In this document: in pieces, positions 27,303-34,720 of the stretch | How the letters are laid out: the number at the start of each line of letters is the position of its first letter | Numbering within the stretch: the first letter of the stretch is position 1 | Notes under the pieces: model-generated | What the model was told of the DNA's origin: nothing | Database searches by the model: none | The model's input: the letters and a program-made list of their open reading frames with translations, nothing else | Translations under genes and position numbers: made by a program | From: an uncultured Clostridia bacterium | Lineage (GTDB): Bacteria > Bacillota > Clostridia > Christensenellales > Borkfalkiaceae | Length of the DNA: 64,000 nucleotides | Reading direction: 5' to 3' | Assembly: GCA_944341895.1 (NCBI GenBank) | Contig: CALVMB010000002.1 | Coordinates: 53,025 to 117,024, forward strand

Positions 27303-27340
27303 AGATGTCAATATTTGAAACAATATTTTAGAAAACTGAG

Positions 27341-27369
27341 TTGAATTACGCAATTTTCAGTGCTATTAT
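27341..27369 (+). promoter_or_regulatory. Promoter of the keto-sugar cluster
   Basis: TTGAAT (27341) and TATTAT (27364) with a 17-base spacer point to the right. The -10 box overlaps the -10 box of the opposite promoter at 27365-27393. Confidence 0.72.
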
Positions 27370-27393
27370 ACCATTGCAATCAAAGGATGTCAA
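27365..27393 (-). promoter_or_regulatory. Promoter of the AraC regulator gene
   Basis: On the minus strand a perfect TTGACA (27393-27388) and a perfect TATAAT (27370-27365) are 17 bases apart. It shares the -10 sequence with the rightward promoter, so the two cannot be occupied at once. Confidence 0.85.
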
Positions 27394-27408
27394 CAGAGAG
27401 GAACCACT

Positions 27409-28467
27409 ATGAAACTTGCGATCATCGGATACGGCGGAATGGGCTCGTATCACGCCGAATTGCTTGGTCAATACGCTTCGACCGCTCCTGCGGATCCGCT
27501 GGAGATCTCGGGGATCTACGATATCGATCCCGCCCGCGTGCAGGCGGCAAAAGAACGCGGCCTGCGCGCATTTTCTTCGCCCGAGGAGATCTGGCAGGAC
27601 AAGGACACGCAGGCGGTGCTGCTCGCCGTGCCCAACGACCTGCATGCGCCGTATGCCGAGGCCGCCGCGGCCGCGGGCAAGCACATCCTGTGCGAAAAGC
27701 CGGTCGCGCTGAGCACGGCGCAGGCGCAGGAGATGTATGCCGCCGCCAAAGAGCACGGCGTGCTGTTCACCGTGCACCAGAACCGCCGCTGGGACGACGA
27801 TTTTCTGACCGTGCGCGGCATCATCGAGAGCGGCGTCATCGGCGACGTGTACAAGATCGAATCGCGCGTGGTGGGGAGCAACGGCATCCCGGGCGCCTGG
27901 CGCAAGGAAAAGGCGCGCGGCGGCGGCATGATGCTGGACTGGGGGGTGCACCTCATCGACCAGATTTTGCAGGCGATCCCTTCCAAAGTGGTGCGCCTGT
28001 ACTGTGAATACAGTTATATCTACGGCGAGGAGGTGGACGACGGGTGCGACCTCGTCCTGCATTTCAAAAACGGCATTTCGGTGCGCATCGTGGTGGCGAC
28101 GGACTGTTTCCGCCACCTCCCGCGCTGGATGGTGTACGGCATCGACGGCACCGCCGTCGTCGAGGATTGGGACCTTTCGGGCGGCGTGACGCGCGTGATC
28201 GAGCGCGAGGACAAAAACCTTGTGGGCATGCGCGCGGGCAACGGGTTCACAAAGACCATGGCGCAGCGCAGCCATTCCTCGGTGCAGAAACTGCCTCTGC
28301 CCGTGGTGCACGCCGAGCCCTTCGCCTTCTATAAAAACTTTGCGCGCGCCTGCGCGGGCAAAGAGCGGATCGCCGTGCGGGAAGAAGAGGTCCTGCGTGT
28401 CTTCCGCGTGATGGAATACGCGGCAAAGTCGGCCGAGGAGCACGTCGTCATCGACGCCGAGATCTGA
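27409..28467 (+). CDS. Gfo/Idh/MocA family NAD(P)-dependent oxidoreductase
   Basis: The 352-residue protein has an N-terminal Rossmann fold with IIGYGGMGSYH (residues 4-14), the EKP motif in LCEKPVAL (about 98-105), and the substrate-site string GGGMMLDWGVHLIDQ with the catalytic histidine. Family members oxidise or reduce a sugar or inositol hydroxyl with NAD(P). GAGAGGAAC precedes the ATG. It is the first gene of a rightward cluster of two such enzymes, two TIM barrels and a ThuA-like protein. The substrate is unknown. Confidence 0.88.
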   Translation: MKLAIIGYGGMGSYHAELLGQYASTAPADPLEISGIYDIDPARVQAAKERGLRAFSSPEEIWQDKDTQAVLLAVPNDLHAPYAEAAAAAGKHILCEKPVALSTAQAQEMYAAAKEHGVLFTVHQNRRWDDDFLTVRGIIESGVIGDVYKIESRVVGSNGIPGAWRKEKARGGGMMLDWGVHLIDQILQAIPSKVVRLYCEYSYIYGEEVDDGCDLVLHFKNGISVRIVVATDCFRHLPRWMVYGIDGTAVVEDWDLSGGVTRVIEREDKNLVGMRAGNGFTKTMAQRSHSSVQKLPLPVVHAEPFAFYKNFARACAGKERIAVREEEVLRVFRVMEYAAKSAEEHVVIDAEI

Positions 28468-28542
28468 GCGCGCCGCGCGTCAAACCAAAAATCTACCGCA
28501 CCGTCAGGTGCGCGGACCAACAAATCTAAAGGGGATTGAACT

Positions 28543-29514
28543 ATGAAGATCAGTGTAGTCAGCGGGATCCTGGGCGAATACAGCCTGGACGAGAGCCTCG
28601 CCTATCTTTCGGGGCTGGGCGTGGATGAATTTGAATTGGGCGTGGGCGGCTATCCCGGGAAACGGCATGCCGATGCGCTCGTGCTGAGCAAGGACAAGAA
28701 GGCGCGCGAGCAACTTCTGGAGACCTTCCGCAAACACAACATGGGCATCTCCGCGCTGTCCGTGCACGGCAACTGCGTGCATCCGGACAAGCAGGCCGCC
28801 GCGGTGTTCGAGGCGGATTTCGAGGCGGCGTGCGTGCTCGCCGGGCAGATCGGCGTAGACCGCATCGTCACCTTCTCGGGCTGCCCCGGCTCGGACGCGG
28901 ACGCCAAGTTCCCGTCCTGGGTGACCTGTGCGTGGCCGCCCGAATACCCCGCCGTGCTCGAATGGCAGTGGAACGAAGTGCTCATCCCGTACTGGAAAAA
29001 GGCGGTGCGGTTTGCCGCGGATAACGGCGTCAAGCGCATCGCGCTGGAAATGCACCCCGGCTTTTGCGTGTACAACCCCGCCACCTGTCTGCGCCTGCGC
29101 GCGGCGGTCGGCGATCTGATCGGCGCCAACGTCGACCCTTCGCATCTGTTCTGGCAGGGTATGGACATCCTCGAAGTCATCCGCACGCTCGGGCAGGCAA
29201 AGGCGCTGTACTATTTCCATGCCAAGGATACCCAACTCAACGGGCACAACGTGCGCATCAACGGCGTGCTCGACACCCGTTCGTTCACCGAATTTGCCGA
29301 CCGCAGTTGGTCCTTCCGCACACTCGGGTACGGGCACGACGCGACGCTGTGGAAGCAGATCGTCTCCGAACTCAAAGTGCAGGGCTATGACGATACGCTG
29401 TCCATCGAACACGAAGACGGGCTGATGGCGCCCAAGGAAGGGCTGGAAAAGGCGGTCGCCTTCCTCAAAGAGTGCATCATCCGCCAGGGCAACCAGAATA
29501 TGTGGTGGGCATGA
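28543..29514 (+). CDS. Xylose-isomerase-like TIM-barrel sugar isomerase/epimerase (first of the cluster)
   Basis: The 323-residue protein is an AP-endonuclease-2-type TIM barrel. Predicted metal ligands: glutamate in IALEMHPGF, aspartate/histidine in GANVDPSHLFWQG, histidine in YYFHAKDTQ, and glutamate in LSIEHEDG. The DPSH and HAKD pattern is typical of the subgroup found beside Gfo/Idh/MocA dehydrogenases in plant-sugar loci. It may isomerise or cleave a keto-sugar made by a neighbouring dehydrogenase. It lies 75 bases after the first dehydrogenase, with AAAGGGGA as ribosome site, and only 10 bases before the next barrel gene. Confidence 0.85.
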   Translation: MKISVVSGILGEYSLDESLAYLSGLGVDEFELGVGGYPGKRHADALVLSKDKKAREQLLETFRKHNMGISALSVHGNCVHPDKQAAAVFEADFEAACVLAGQIGVDRIVTFSGCPGSDADAKFPSWVTCAWPPEYPAVLEWQWNEVLIPYWKKAVRFAADNGVKRIALEMHPGFCVYNPATCLRLRAAVGDLIGANVDPSHLFWQGMDILEVIRTLGQAKALYYFHAKDTQLNGHNVRINGVLDTRSFTEFADRSWSFRTLGYGHDATLWKQIVSELKVQGYDDTLSIEHEDGLMAPKEGLEKAVAFLKECIIRQGNQNMWWA

Positions 29515-29524
29515 GGAGACAGAC

Positions 29525-30262
29525 ATGAAATTTGCGGTTCAGTTGTACAGTCTGCGCGAACTTGCCGCGCGCGAAGGCGGTGAAGCCGTCCTGCGCACCG
29601 TGGCGGAAGCAGGCTATGACGGCGTGGAATTCGCCGGGTTTTACGGTCTTTCTCCCGAACAGATGCGCGCGCTGCTTGCAAAATACCGCCTCGAAGCGGT
29701 TTCGGCGCACATCGGCACGGCGGCGGTGGAAGAGAGCCTTCCGTACATCGACGCGCTGGGCATCCGTTCGGTGGTGATCCCCTGGCGGCCGGTGGAAGAT
29801 TTTGACGATCCCGAGCGGTATGCGGCGTTCTTGCGCGAGATCGAACGGCTGCACGCCCTTCTCGCTCCGCGCGGGGTGCGGCTGGGATACCACAACCATG
29901 CGCACGAGTATTCGGGCGGGAAAGACCGCTTTGCGAAATTGCTCGCCGACGCGCCCTGCCTGGGCGCGGAGCCGGACGTGTTCTGGTTGCACGTCGCGGG
30001 CAAAGATCCCGTGGCGGAACTGCACGCGATGGAAAAGCGGCTCATGTTCGTCCACATCAAGGAGGCGGCGGCGTCCGATCCCGTGCACACGCCCGAGCCT
30101 TTCGTCGGCGAGGGTGCCGTGAACATGCGCGGCGTGTTCTCCGCCGTGAAGGAGGCGGGCCTGCCGTGGGTGGTGCTCGAAGCGGAACATTTTGCCTGCT
30201 CGGAGGGGGAATACCTTTCGCACAGCCTGAAAAACATGAAACGCCTTGCGGGGCAAGAATAA
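29525..30262 (+). CDS. Xylose-isomerase-like TIM-barrel sugar isomerase/epimerase (second of the cluster)
   Basis: The 245-residue protein is a shorter barrel of the same fold. Key strings are MKFAVQLYSLREL at the start, GYHNHAHEY (about 120-128), EPDVFWLHVAG, MFVHIKEA and VVLEAEHF, giving the usual Glu/His/Asp metal set. The YHNH motif is shared by barrels that act on keto-sugars or inositol derivatives, so a step next to a dehydrogenase is likely. GAGGAGAC precedes the ATG, 10 bases after the previous stop, so it belongs to the same operon. Confidence 0.85.
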   Translation: MKFAVQLYSLRELAAREGGEAVLRTVAEAGYDGVEFAGFYGLSPEQMRALLAKYRLEAVSAHIGTAAVEESLPYIDALGIRSVVIPWRPVEDFDDPERYAAFLREIERLHALLAPRGVRLGYHNHAHEYSGGKDRFAKLLADAPCLGAEPDVFWLHVAGKDPVAELHAMEKRLMFVHIKEAAASDPVHTPEPFVGEGAVNMRGVFSAVKEAGLPWVVLEAEHFACSEGEYLSHSLKNMKRLAGQE

Positions 30263-30314
30263 GTGCGTTCCCCGCGGCAATAAATCGTTGAAAAATTTTG
30301 GAGGATATTGTATA

Positions 30315-31397
30315 ATGAAAAAGATCCGCGTCGGTGTCGTCGGGTGCGGCGGCATCGCAAATACCAAGCACCTTCCCGCGCACAAGCGCAACCCGCTGTC
30401 CGAAGTCGTCGCTTTCTGCGACATCATCGAGGAGCGCGCCGTCAAGGCGTGCAAAGAATACGGCACGGCCGAGAGCAAAGTGTACACCGATTACCGTGAA
30501 CTGCTCAAAGACAAGAGCATCGACGCCGTGCTGGTGCTCACGCCCAACAACGCGCACTGCGAGATCACCTGCGCCGCGCTGGATGCGGGCAAGCACGTCA
30601 TGTGCGAAAAGCCCATGGCGATGAACTACGCAGAGGCGAAAAAGATGATCGCCGCGCGCGACCGTTCGGGCAAAGTGCTCACCATCGGGTACCAGAACCG
30701 CTACCGCAAAGATTCGCTGTATCTCAAACGCCTCGCCGACGAGGGCACCTTCGGCGACATCTATTATGCCGAGGCGCTCGCCATCCGCCGCCGCGCGGTG
30801 CCGACCTGGGGCGTGTTCATCGACAAGGAAAAACAGGGCGGCGGACCGCTCATCGACATCGGCACGCACGCGCTCGACCTCACGCTGTACACGATGAACA
30901 ACTACGAACCCGCCTACTGCGTGGGCAAGACTTTCCACAAACTCAACGCGCAGCGGGATACCGGCAACGCGTGGGGGGATTGGGACGTTGAAAAGTTCAC
31001 CGCCGAGGACAGCGCGTTCGGCTTCATCGTCATGAAGAACGGCGCGGTCATCTACCTCAAATCCAGTTGGGCGCTGAACATGGCAAATCCCATCGAAGCA
31101 TCCACCACCGTCTGCGGCGACAAGGCGGGCGCGGACATGCTGGACGGCCTGCGCATCAACACCGTCATGGCGGGCAAACAGGTCATGATCAAGCCCGATC
31201 TGAACGCGGGCGGCGTCGCCTTTTTTGACGGTGCAGGCGGCGATCATCCCGAAGATCTCGAGTTGCAGGTATTTTTCAACGCCGTACAGGGCAAGGGCGA
31301 CCTCGTCGTCACGGCCGACCAGGCGGCGGTCGTCACCCGCATCCTCGAAGGGATCTATAAATCCGAAGAGACGGGCAAACCGTATTACTTCGATTGA
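30315..31397 (+). CDS. Gfo/Idh/MocA family oxidoreductase (second of the cluster)
   Basis: The 360-residue protein carries the Rossmann motif VVGCGGIANTKHLPAH (residues 8-23), EKP in CEKPMAMNY, and GGGPLIDIGTHALDLTLY with the catalytic histidine. It differs clearly from the enzyme at 27409, so the two probably act on different substrates or run in opposite directions (inference). The start at 30315 is chosen because TTGGAGG lies upstream; the frame is open 69 bases further. The TATAAT string across the start codon has no matching -35 box. The ThuA-like gene follows after 8 bases. Confidence 0.88.
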   Translation: MKKIRVGVVGCGGIANTKHLPAHKRNPLSEVVAFCDIIEERAVKACKEYGTAESKVYTDYRELLKDKSIDAVLVLTPNNAHCEITCAALDAGKHVMCEKPMAMNYAEAKKMIAARDRSGKVLTIGYQNRYRKDSLYLKRLADEGTFGDIYYAEALAIRRRAVPTWGVFIDKEKQGGGPLIDIGTHALDLTLYTMNNYEPAYCVGKTFHKLNAQRDTGNAWGDWDVEKFTAEDSAFGFIVMKNGAVIYLKSSWALNMANPIEASTTVCGDKAGADMLDGLRINTVMAGKQVMIKPDLNAGGVAFFDGAGGDHPEDLELQVFFNAVQGKGDLVVTADQAAVVTRILEGIYKSEETGKPYYFD

Positions 31398-31405
31398 GGT
31401 GCATC

Positions 31406-32131
31406 ATGAACGTCACCGTTGTCTGTGAGCATAACGATTCGATGGATTCTCCCGAAGGCAAAGCCGCCTATCCCGAGGGATTAGGCAACTGCCTCGCCGC
31501 ACTGTTCGGCGAAAAGGGCGCGCATGTGACGCTGGTCACGGCGGACAGACAGGGCGTGCCCGGACTGACGGACGAACTTCTCGGATCCACGGACGTGCTC
31601 GTCTGGTGGGGGCACTGGTTCCACGGATACGTCGCCGATCAACAGGCGGATGCCGTCGCCGACCGTGTCCGCCGCGGCATGGGGATGCTGTTTTTGCATT
31701 CCGCCCACGATTCCAAGCCTTTCAAGCGCCTTCTGGGCACCTCCTGTACGCTGAGTTGGCGCGAGGACGGCGAGTTGGAGCGGCTGTGGTTCCCGTCTCC
31801 CGCGCATCCCATCGTGCGCGGACTGGGCGAATATATCGACATTCCCCACGAAGAGATGTACGGTGAGCCTTTCGATATCCCCGTCCCCGACGAACTGGTC
31901 TGCATCGGTTGGTTCGAAGGCGGCGAGGTGTTCCGCGGCGGCTGTGTGTTCCGCCGCGGCAGGGGAAGCATCTTCTATTTCAACCCCGGTCATGAGACGT
32001 ATCCGACGTACAAACTTCCCGCCGTGCGCACGCTTTTGCAGCAGGCGGCGGAGTATGTTGCGCCGCAGGTAGGCATCGCCGAGACGCTTTCCTGCCGTCA
32101 TTTTGAACAATTTTCCGTTCCCCGCCGTTGA
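31406..32131 (+). CDS. ThuA-like domain protein
   Basis: The 241-residue protein has the ThuA fold, a class-I-glutamine-amidotransferase-like alpha/beta domain: VLVWWGHWFHGYV, MGMLFLHSAHDSKPF, and the late HETYPTY and AVRTLLQQAAEY. ThuA proteins were first linked to trehalose use and take part in processing 3-keto-disaccharides made by a partner dehydrogenase. Beside two Gfo/Idh/MocA enzymes, this supports a keto-glycoside route. The ATG at 31406 follows GAGGTG; a second ATG four codons earlier (31394) is possible. No signal peptide. Confidence 0.85.
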   Translation: MNVTVVCEHNDSMDSPEGKAAYPEGLGNCLAALFGEKGAHVTLVTADRQGVPGLTDELLGSTDVLVWWGHWFHGYVADQQADAVADRVRRGMGMLFLHSAHDSKPFKRLLGTSCTLSWREDGELERLWFPSPAHPIVRGLGEYIDIPHEEMYGEPFDIPVPDELVCIGWFEGGEVFRGGCVFRRGRGSIFYFNPGHETYPTYKLPAVRTLLQQAAEYVAPQVGIAETLSCRHFEQFSVPRR

Positions 32132-32158
32132 GGCAGGGAATGCAGAAAGGAGAAAATC

Positions 32159-32539
32159 ATGCGTAAAAAATTTGCATTTGTAACCGCCGTCGCGCTTGCG
32201 CTGACGGTCGCGCTCGCCCTGTTTGCGGGCTGTTCGTCGGGCAGCGAGGAGGACAAGACGCCCGAAACGGAAGCCGTAGCGGTCACGTCCGTCACCTTGG
32301 ACAAAGAGACGCTCGAACTGACCGTCGGGCAGACGGGCACGCTCGTCGTCACCGTTTCGCCGCAGAACGCGACCAACAAGACGGTCCGGTGGACTTCGGG
32401 CGATCCCTCCGTCGTCACCGTCAAACCGGACGGCACCGTCACCGCAGTCGGCGTCGGGCAGACGACCGTCACCGCCGCTTCCCTGAAAGGAGATAAGACG
32501 GCGACCTGCACGGTCACCGTCAGTGCGGCACAGGAGTGA
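32159..32539 (+). CDS. Small lipoprotein with a single bacterial Ig-like (BIG2) domain
   Basis: The 126-residue protein starts with a lipoprotein signal: charged MRKK, a hydrophobic stretch, and the lipobox LFAGC with cysteine 23. After an acidic linker (SSGSEEDKTPETEA) comes one BIG2 domain (about 40-122) with SVTLDKETLELTVGQ, VTVSPQNATNKTVRWTSGD and GTVTAVGVGQTTVTA. Such domains mediate binding or act as spacers on the cell surface. A single domain with no partner domain is unusual. AAAGGAG lies before the ATG, 27 bases after the ThuA gene; it may be the last gene of that operon. Its ligand is unknown. Confidence 0.88.
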   Translation: MRKKFAFVTAVALALTVALALFAGCSSGSEEDKTPETEAVAVTSVTLDKETLELTVGQTGTLVVTVSPQNATNKTVRWTSGDPSVVTVKPDGTVTAVGVGQTTVTAASLKGDKTATCTVTVSAAQE

Positions 32540-32605
32540 TGCGCGGGGAACGGGATTTACAATGCAATATTGTGCGGGAGGCCCCGGACGGGCCACCCGC
32601 GGCGC

Positions 32606-32644
32606 AAAAAACTCCGCCGTACAATGTGTACGGCGGAGTTTTTT
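32606..32644. terminator. Bidirectional terminator
   Basis: AAAAAACTCCGCCGTACA pairs perfectly with TGTACGGCGGAGTTTTTT across three bases, between the lipoprotein gene and the converging membrane-protein gene. Confidence 0.93.
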
Positions 32645-32662
32645 GGCTGTTTCGGCACTTTG

Positions 32663-33838
32663 TCAGCGGATGCCTTTGAGCCTTTTCTTGACGGGATGGC
32701 AGAGGAAGATCGAAATGAACCACATCGCGAGGTAGCAGATGCCCGAGACGAAGGTCAGGCTCATGAACGAGATGTCGCTCAGCACCGCCGCCTGCCCGGT
32801 GAAGAAAGTGCCCGTCAGTTTGGAAAATACGAGCGGCAGGACGAACAGCAACAGGCAGGGCAGGCCCCCCGTCAGTTTGACATACCACATCGCCACCTTT
32901 TTGTTGGGCAGGAAGATGTGCAGAAAGGCGAGCAGGGCCAGCAGCGCCCACAGTGCGGCGCAGGCGAGCAGGAAGATGCCGAAGGCAAGGACGCCGATGT
33001 GCACCTTCGAAAGCGTGTCGTCGCTCATCGAATCGACGAGTTCGTCCGTCGCCGTCAGCACGGCAAGCGGGTTTTCCTGCCCGCTCGCTTCGAGCAGGTT
33101 GGAGGTGGAAAAGATGCCGTCCGCCGTGCCCATTTGCACGTAATCGTCGAACGAAGTGCCCAGCGAGGCGATCTGTTCGTCCGTCAGTTCAGTCTGCAAC
33201 TGCTCGGCGGAGAAGGTGCGGCTGGCTTGGAGAAAGGCCTCTTTTGCCGCGACGGGGTCCTGTTCGTTGAGCAGGGTAATGGCTTGCGTGAATCCAGCGG
33301 TGTCGAGCGATGCGTAATCGGGGTTCTGTACGCCGCTCTCCCGGATGGCGTACAGCGCCAGCGTCGAGGGCGCGATCTGCGCAAACAGGTCGTCGAACAC
33401 CTGTTCGTTGCCGCCGATCACCGAGCGCAGCAGCGCTTTGACCGCCGCGCGCTCGTCCGAGGAAAATGCCGCCCGCAGCACTTCCTTGGGCGTGATGCGC
33501 AGTTTGACGGTCATGTCCACGTTTTGCAGCAGAAATGCCGTCTCGTCCTGCGAACTTTCCGTGCTCTCCGAGCCGTTCTCTTCGGTCGTGTCGCCGTCGG
33601 TGCCGTCCGTGACATCCGAGCCGTCGGCGATGTCGGTGCCGTCCGTTTCCGCGGTATATGCCTGTGCGGCGGCGGAATTTTGTGCGGCGGCGATGGTGTC
33701 GCCGTCGACGTGCACGCGGATCTCCAGCGACGTGAGCAGCAGCAGGGACGCGGCCGCGATCAGTGCGACAATGACGAGCAAAAAGTTGGGGATGATGAGT
33801 TTTTTCTGCAGTTTTGTATAGGCTTCGCTGTGTTGCAT
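32663..33838 (-). CDS. Hypothetical membrane protein with a large extracytoplasmic region
   Basis: I do not recognise a family. The 391-residue protein has one membrane segment near residues 17-37, a soluble region of about 240 residues, and three to four hydrophobic segments at the end (about 281-305, 325-345, 355-380) before a basic tail. The soluble part begins with a low-complexity stretch rich in Thr, Asp and Gly (about 65-95) containing repeated TDGTD-like units, then helical sequence. Topology suggests the soluble part faces outward. GGAGGTG precedes the ATG and a consensus promoter lies upstream. It is transcribed alone. Confidence 0.75.
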   Translation of the reverse strand: MQHSEAYTKLQKKLIIPNFLLVIVALIAAASLLLLTSLEIRVHVDGDTIAAAQNSAAAQAYTAETDGTDIADGSDVTDGTDGDTTEENGSESTESSQDETAFLLQNVDMTVKLRITPKEVLRAAFSSDERAAVKALLRSVIGGNEQVFDDLFAQIAPSTLALYAIRESGVQNPDYASLDTAGFTQAITLLNEQDPVAAKEAFLQASRTFSAEQLQTELTDEQIASLGTSFDDYVQMGTADGIFSTSNLLEASGQENPLAVLTATDELVDSMSDDTLSKVHIGVLAFGIFLLACAALWALLALLAFLHIFLPNKKVAMWYVKLTGGLPCLLLFVLPLVFSKLTGTFFTGQAAVLSDISFMSLTFVSGICYLAMWFISIFLCHPVKKRLKGIR

Positions 33839-33891
33839 CTTGCACCTCCGTGCGGCGGCGGACGCCGCGCGATGAAAGAATGGATAGAGTC

Positions 33892-33920
33892 ATTATAATA
33901 ATATTTTGCGGGTTTGTCAA
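33892..33920 (-). promoter_or_regulatory. Promoter of the membrane-protein gene
   Basis: On the minus strand TTGACA (33920-33915) and TATAAT (33897-33892), both perfect, are separated by 17 bases. Confidence 0.9.
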
Positions 33921-33960
33921 TGTTTCCGATCTTTGGGGCGCAAAGAAAACCTTTTCCAAA

Positions 33961-34000
33961 AGTTGTAAACGGGCTGAAAAAGTTGTAAACGGGCTGAAAA
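33961..34000 (+). repeat. Perfect 20-base tandem duplication before the rpsU promoter
   Basis: The 20-base unit AGTTGTAAACGGGCTGAAAA occurs twice without a gap or mismatch and ends four bases before the -35 box of rpsU. It could be an activator site or UP-like element, or a recent slippage product. Confidence 0.9.
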
Positions 34001-34004
34001 TTTC

Positions 34005-34033
34005 TTGACTTTCTTTTGTGTTTCGTTTAGAAT
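34005..34033 (+). promoter_or_regulatory. rpsU promoter
   Basis: TTGACT (34005) and TAGAAT (34028) with a 17-base spacer, 45 bases before the GTG start. Confidence 0.8.
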
Positions 34034-34077
34034 ATATGCGTTAACGAACTGCGACAGGCGAAGGAGGGTTGAGAGAA

Positions 34078-34257
34078 GTGTCCACGATCAAAGTCGGAGA
34101 AAACGAGTCCATTGACAGCGCGCTGCGTCGCTTCAAGAGGAAATGCTCCCGCGACGGCATCATCGGAGATCTTCGCCGTAAAGAACATTACGAGAAGCCT
34201 TCCGTGCGCAAAAAGAAAAAGTCGGAAGCGGCTCGCAAAAGAAGCAACAAAAACTGA
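34078..34257 (+). CDS. rpsU: 30S ribosomal protein S21
   Basis: bS21 is a small basic protein of the 30S subunit near the mRNA exit channel. The 59-residue product has the family core [20 protein letters not shown] and a basic C-terminal tail ([16 protein letters not shown]). The GTG at 34078 is taken as start because AAGGAGG lies 10 bases upstream; the TTG at 34069 would sit only one base after that site. The gene downstream is not the usual yqeY/gatB-like partner but an unknown protein. Confidence 0.95.
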   Translation: MSTIKVGENESIDSALRRFKRKCSRDGIIGDLRRKEHYEKPSVRKKKKSEAARKRSNKN

Positions 34258-34331
34258 GTCACAAAAGCCTGTTATTGCAAGATAGCAGGCTTTTTGTTTG
34301 CGCGAAAAAAGTCGAAGGGGAGTGAACAGGC

Positions 34332-34718
34332 ATGAAGGAGCGTAGCCTGAAAACCGTCGCAAAGGAAGCAAAGAACCGCCTGAAAAGCGGGTTTTGGGAG
34401 AATTGCAAAAGCGAACTGGCGGGCGAAGTTGCCCGCGCCCGTACGGCGGGCGTCAGCGAAAGCCGCACCTGCCGCTATTTTGCGGGCAAAGTCACCTGCA
34501 CCATCCGCGGCGGCGACGACGATGCCTTCTACAATAAAGTCCGCGCGCTGCTGCTTTCCGAAGGCGAGGTGTCCGACGCGATCGGCAGGCTGACGGACAA
34601 GGAATACTTTGCCACCCTCTCGTACGAGGACAAACAGCGCTACACGCTCACCCTTTCCGAGCGCTACCTCAAAGCGCTGGAACGTTTCCGCCGCGAGCGC
34701 GAGTTCGAAGGAAGATGA
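34332..34718 (+). CDS. Hypothetical protein downstream of rpsU
   Basis: I do not recognise this 128-residue protein. It is highly charged and mostly helical by composition, with no signal peptide, membrane segment or cysteine cluster (single cysteines occur at about residues 25, 47 and 56). The middle TCTIRGGDDDAFYNKVRALL and the end KALERFRREREFEGR are its most distinctive strings. GAAGGGGAG lies before the ATG. A weak hairpin (AAAGCCTG/CAGGCTTT, 34263-34292) separates it from rpsU. Leftward hairpins from 34721 on would shield it from antisense transcription. Confidence 0.7.
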   Translation: MKERSLKTVAKEAKNRLKSGFWENCKSELAGEVARARTAGVSESRTCRYFAGKVTCTIRGGDDDAFYNKVRALLLSEGEVSDAIGRLTDKEYFATLSYEDKQRYTLTLSERYLKALERFRREREFEGR

Positions 34719-34720
34719 AT

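Noticed and set aside
30303-30317. TATAAT string at the start of the second Gfo/Idh/MocA gene as a promoter
   Set aside because: It overlaps the start codon and no -35 box lies 15-19 bases upstream.
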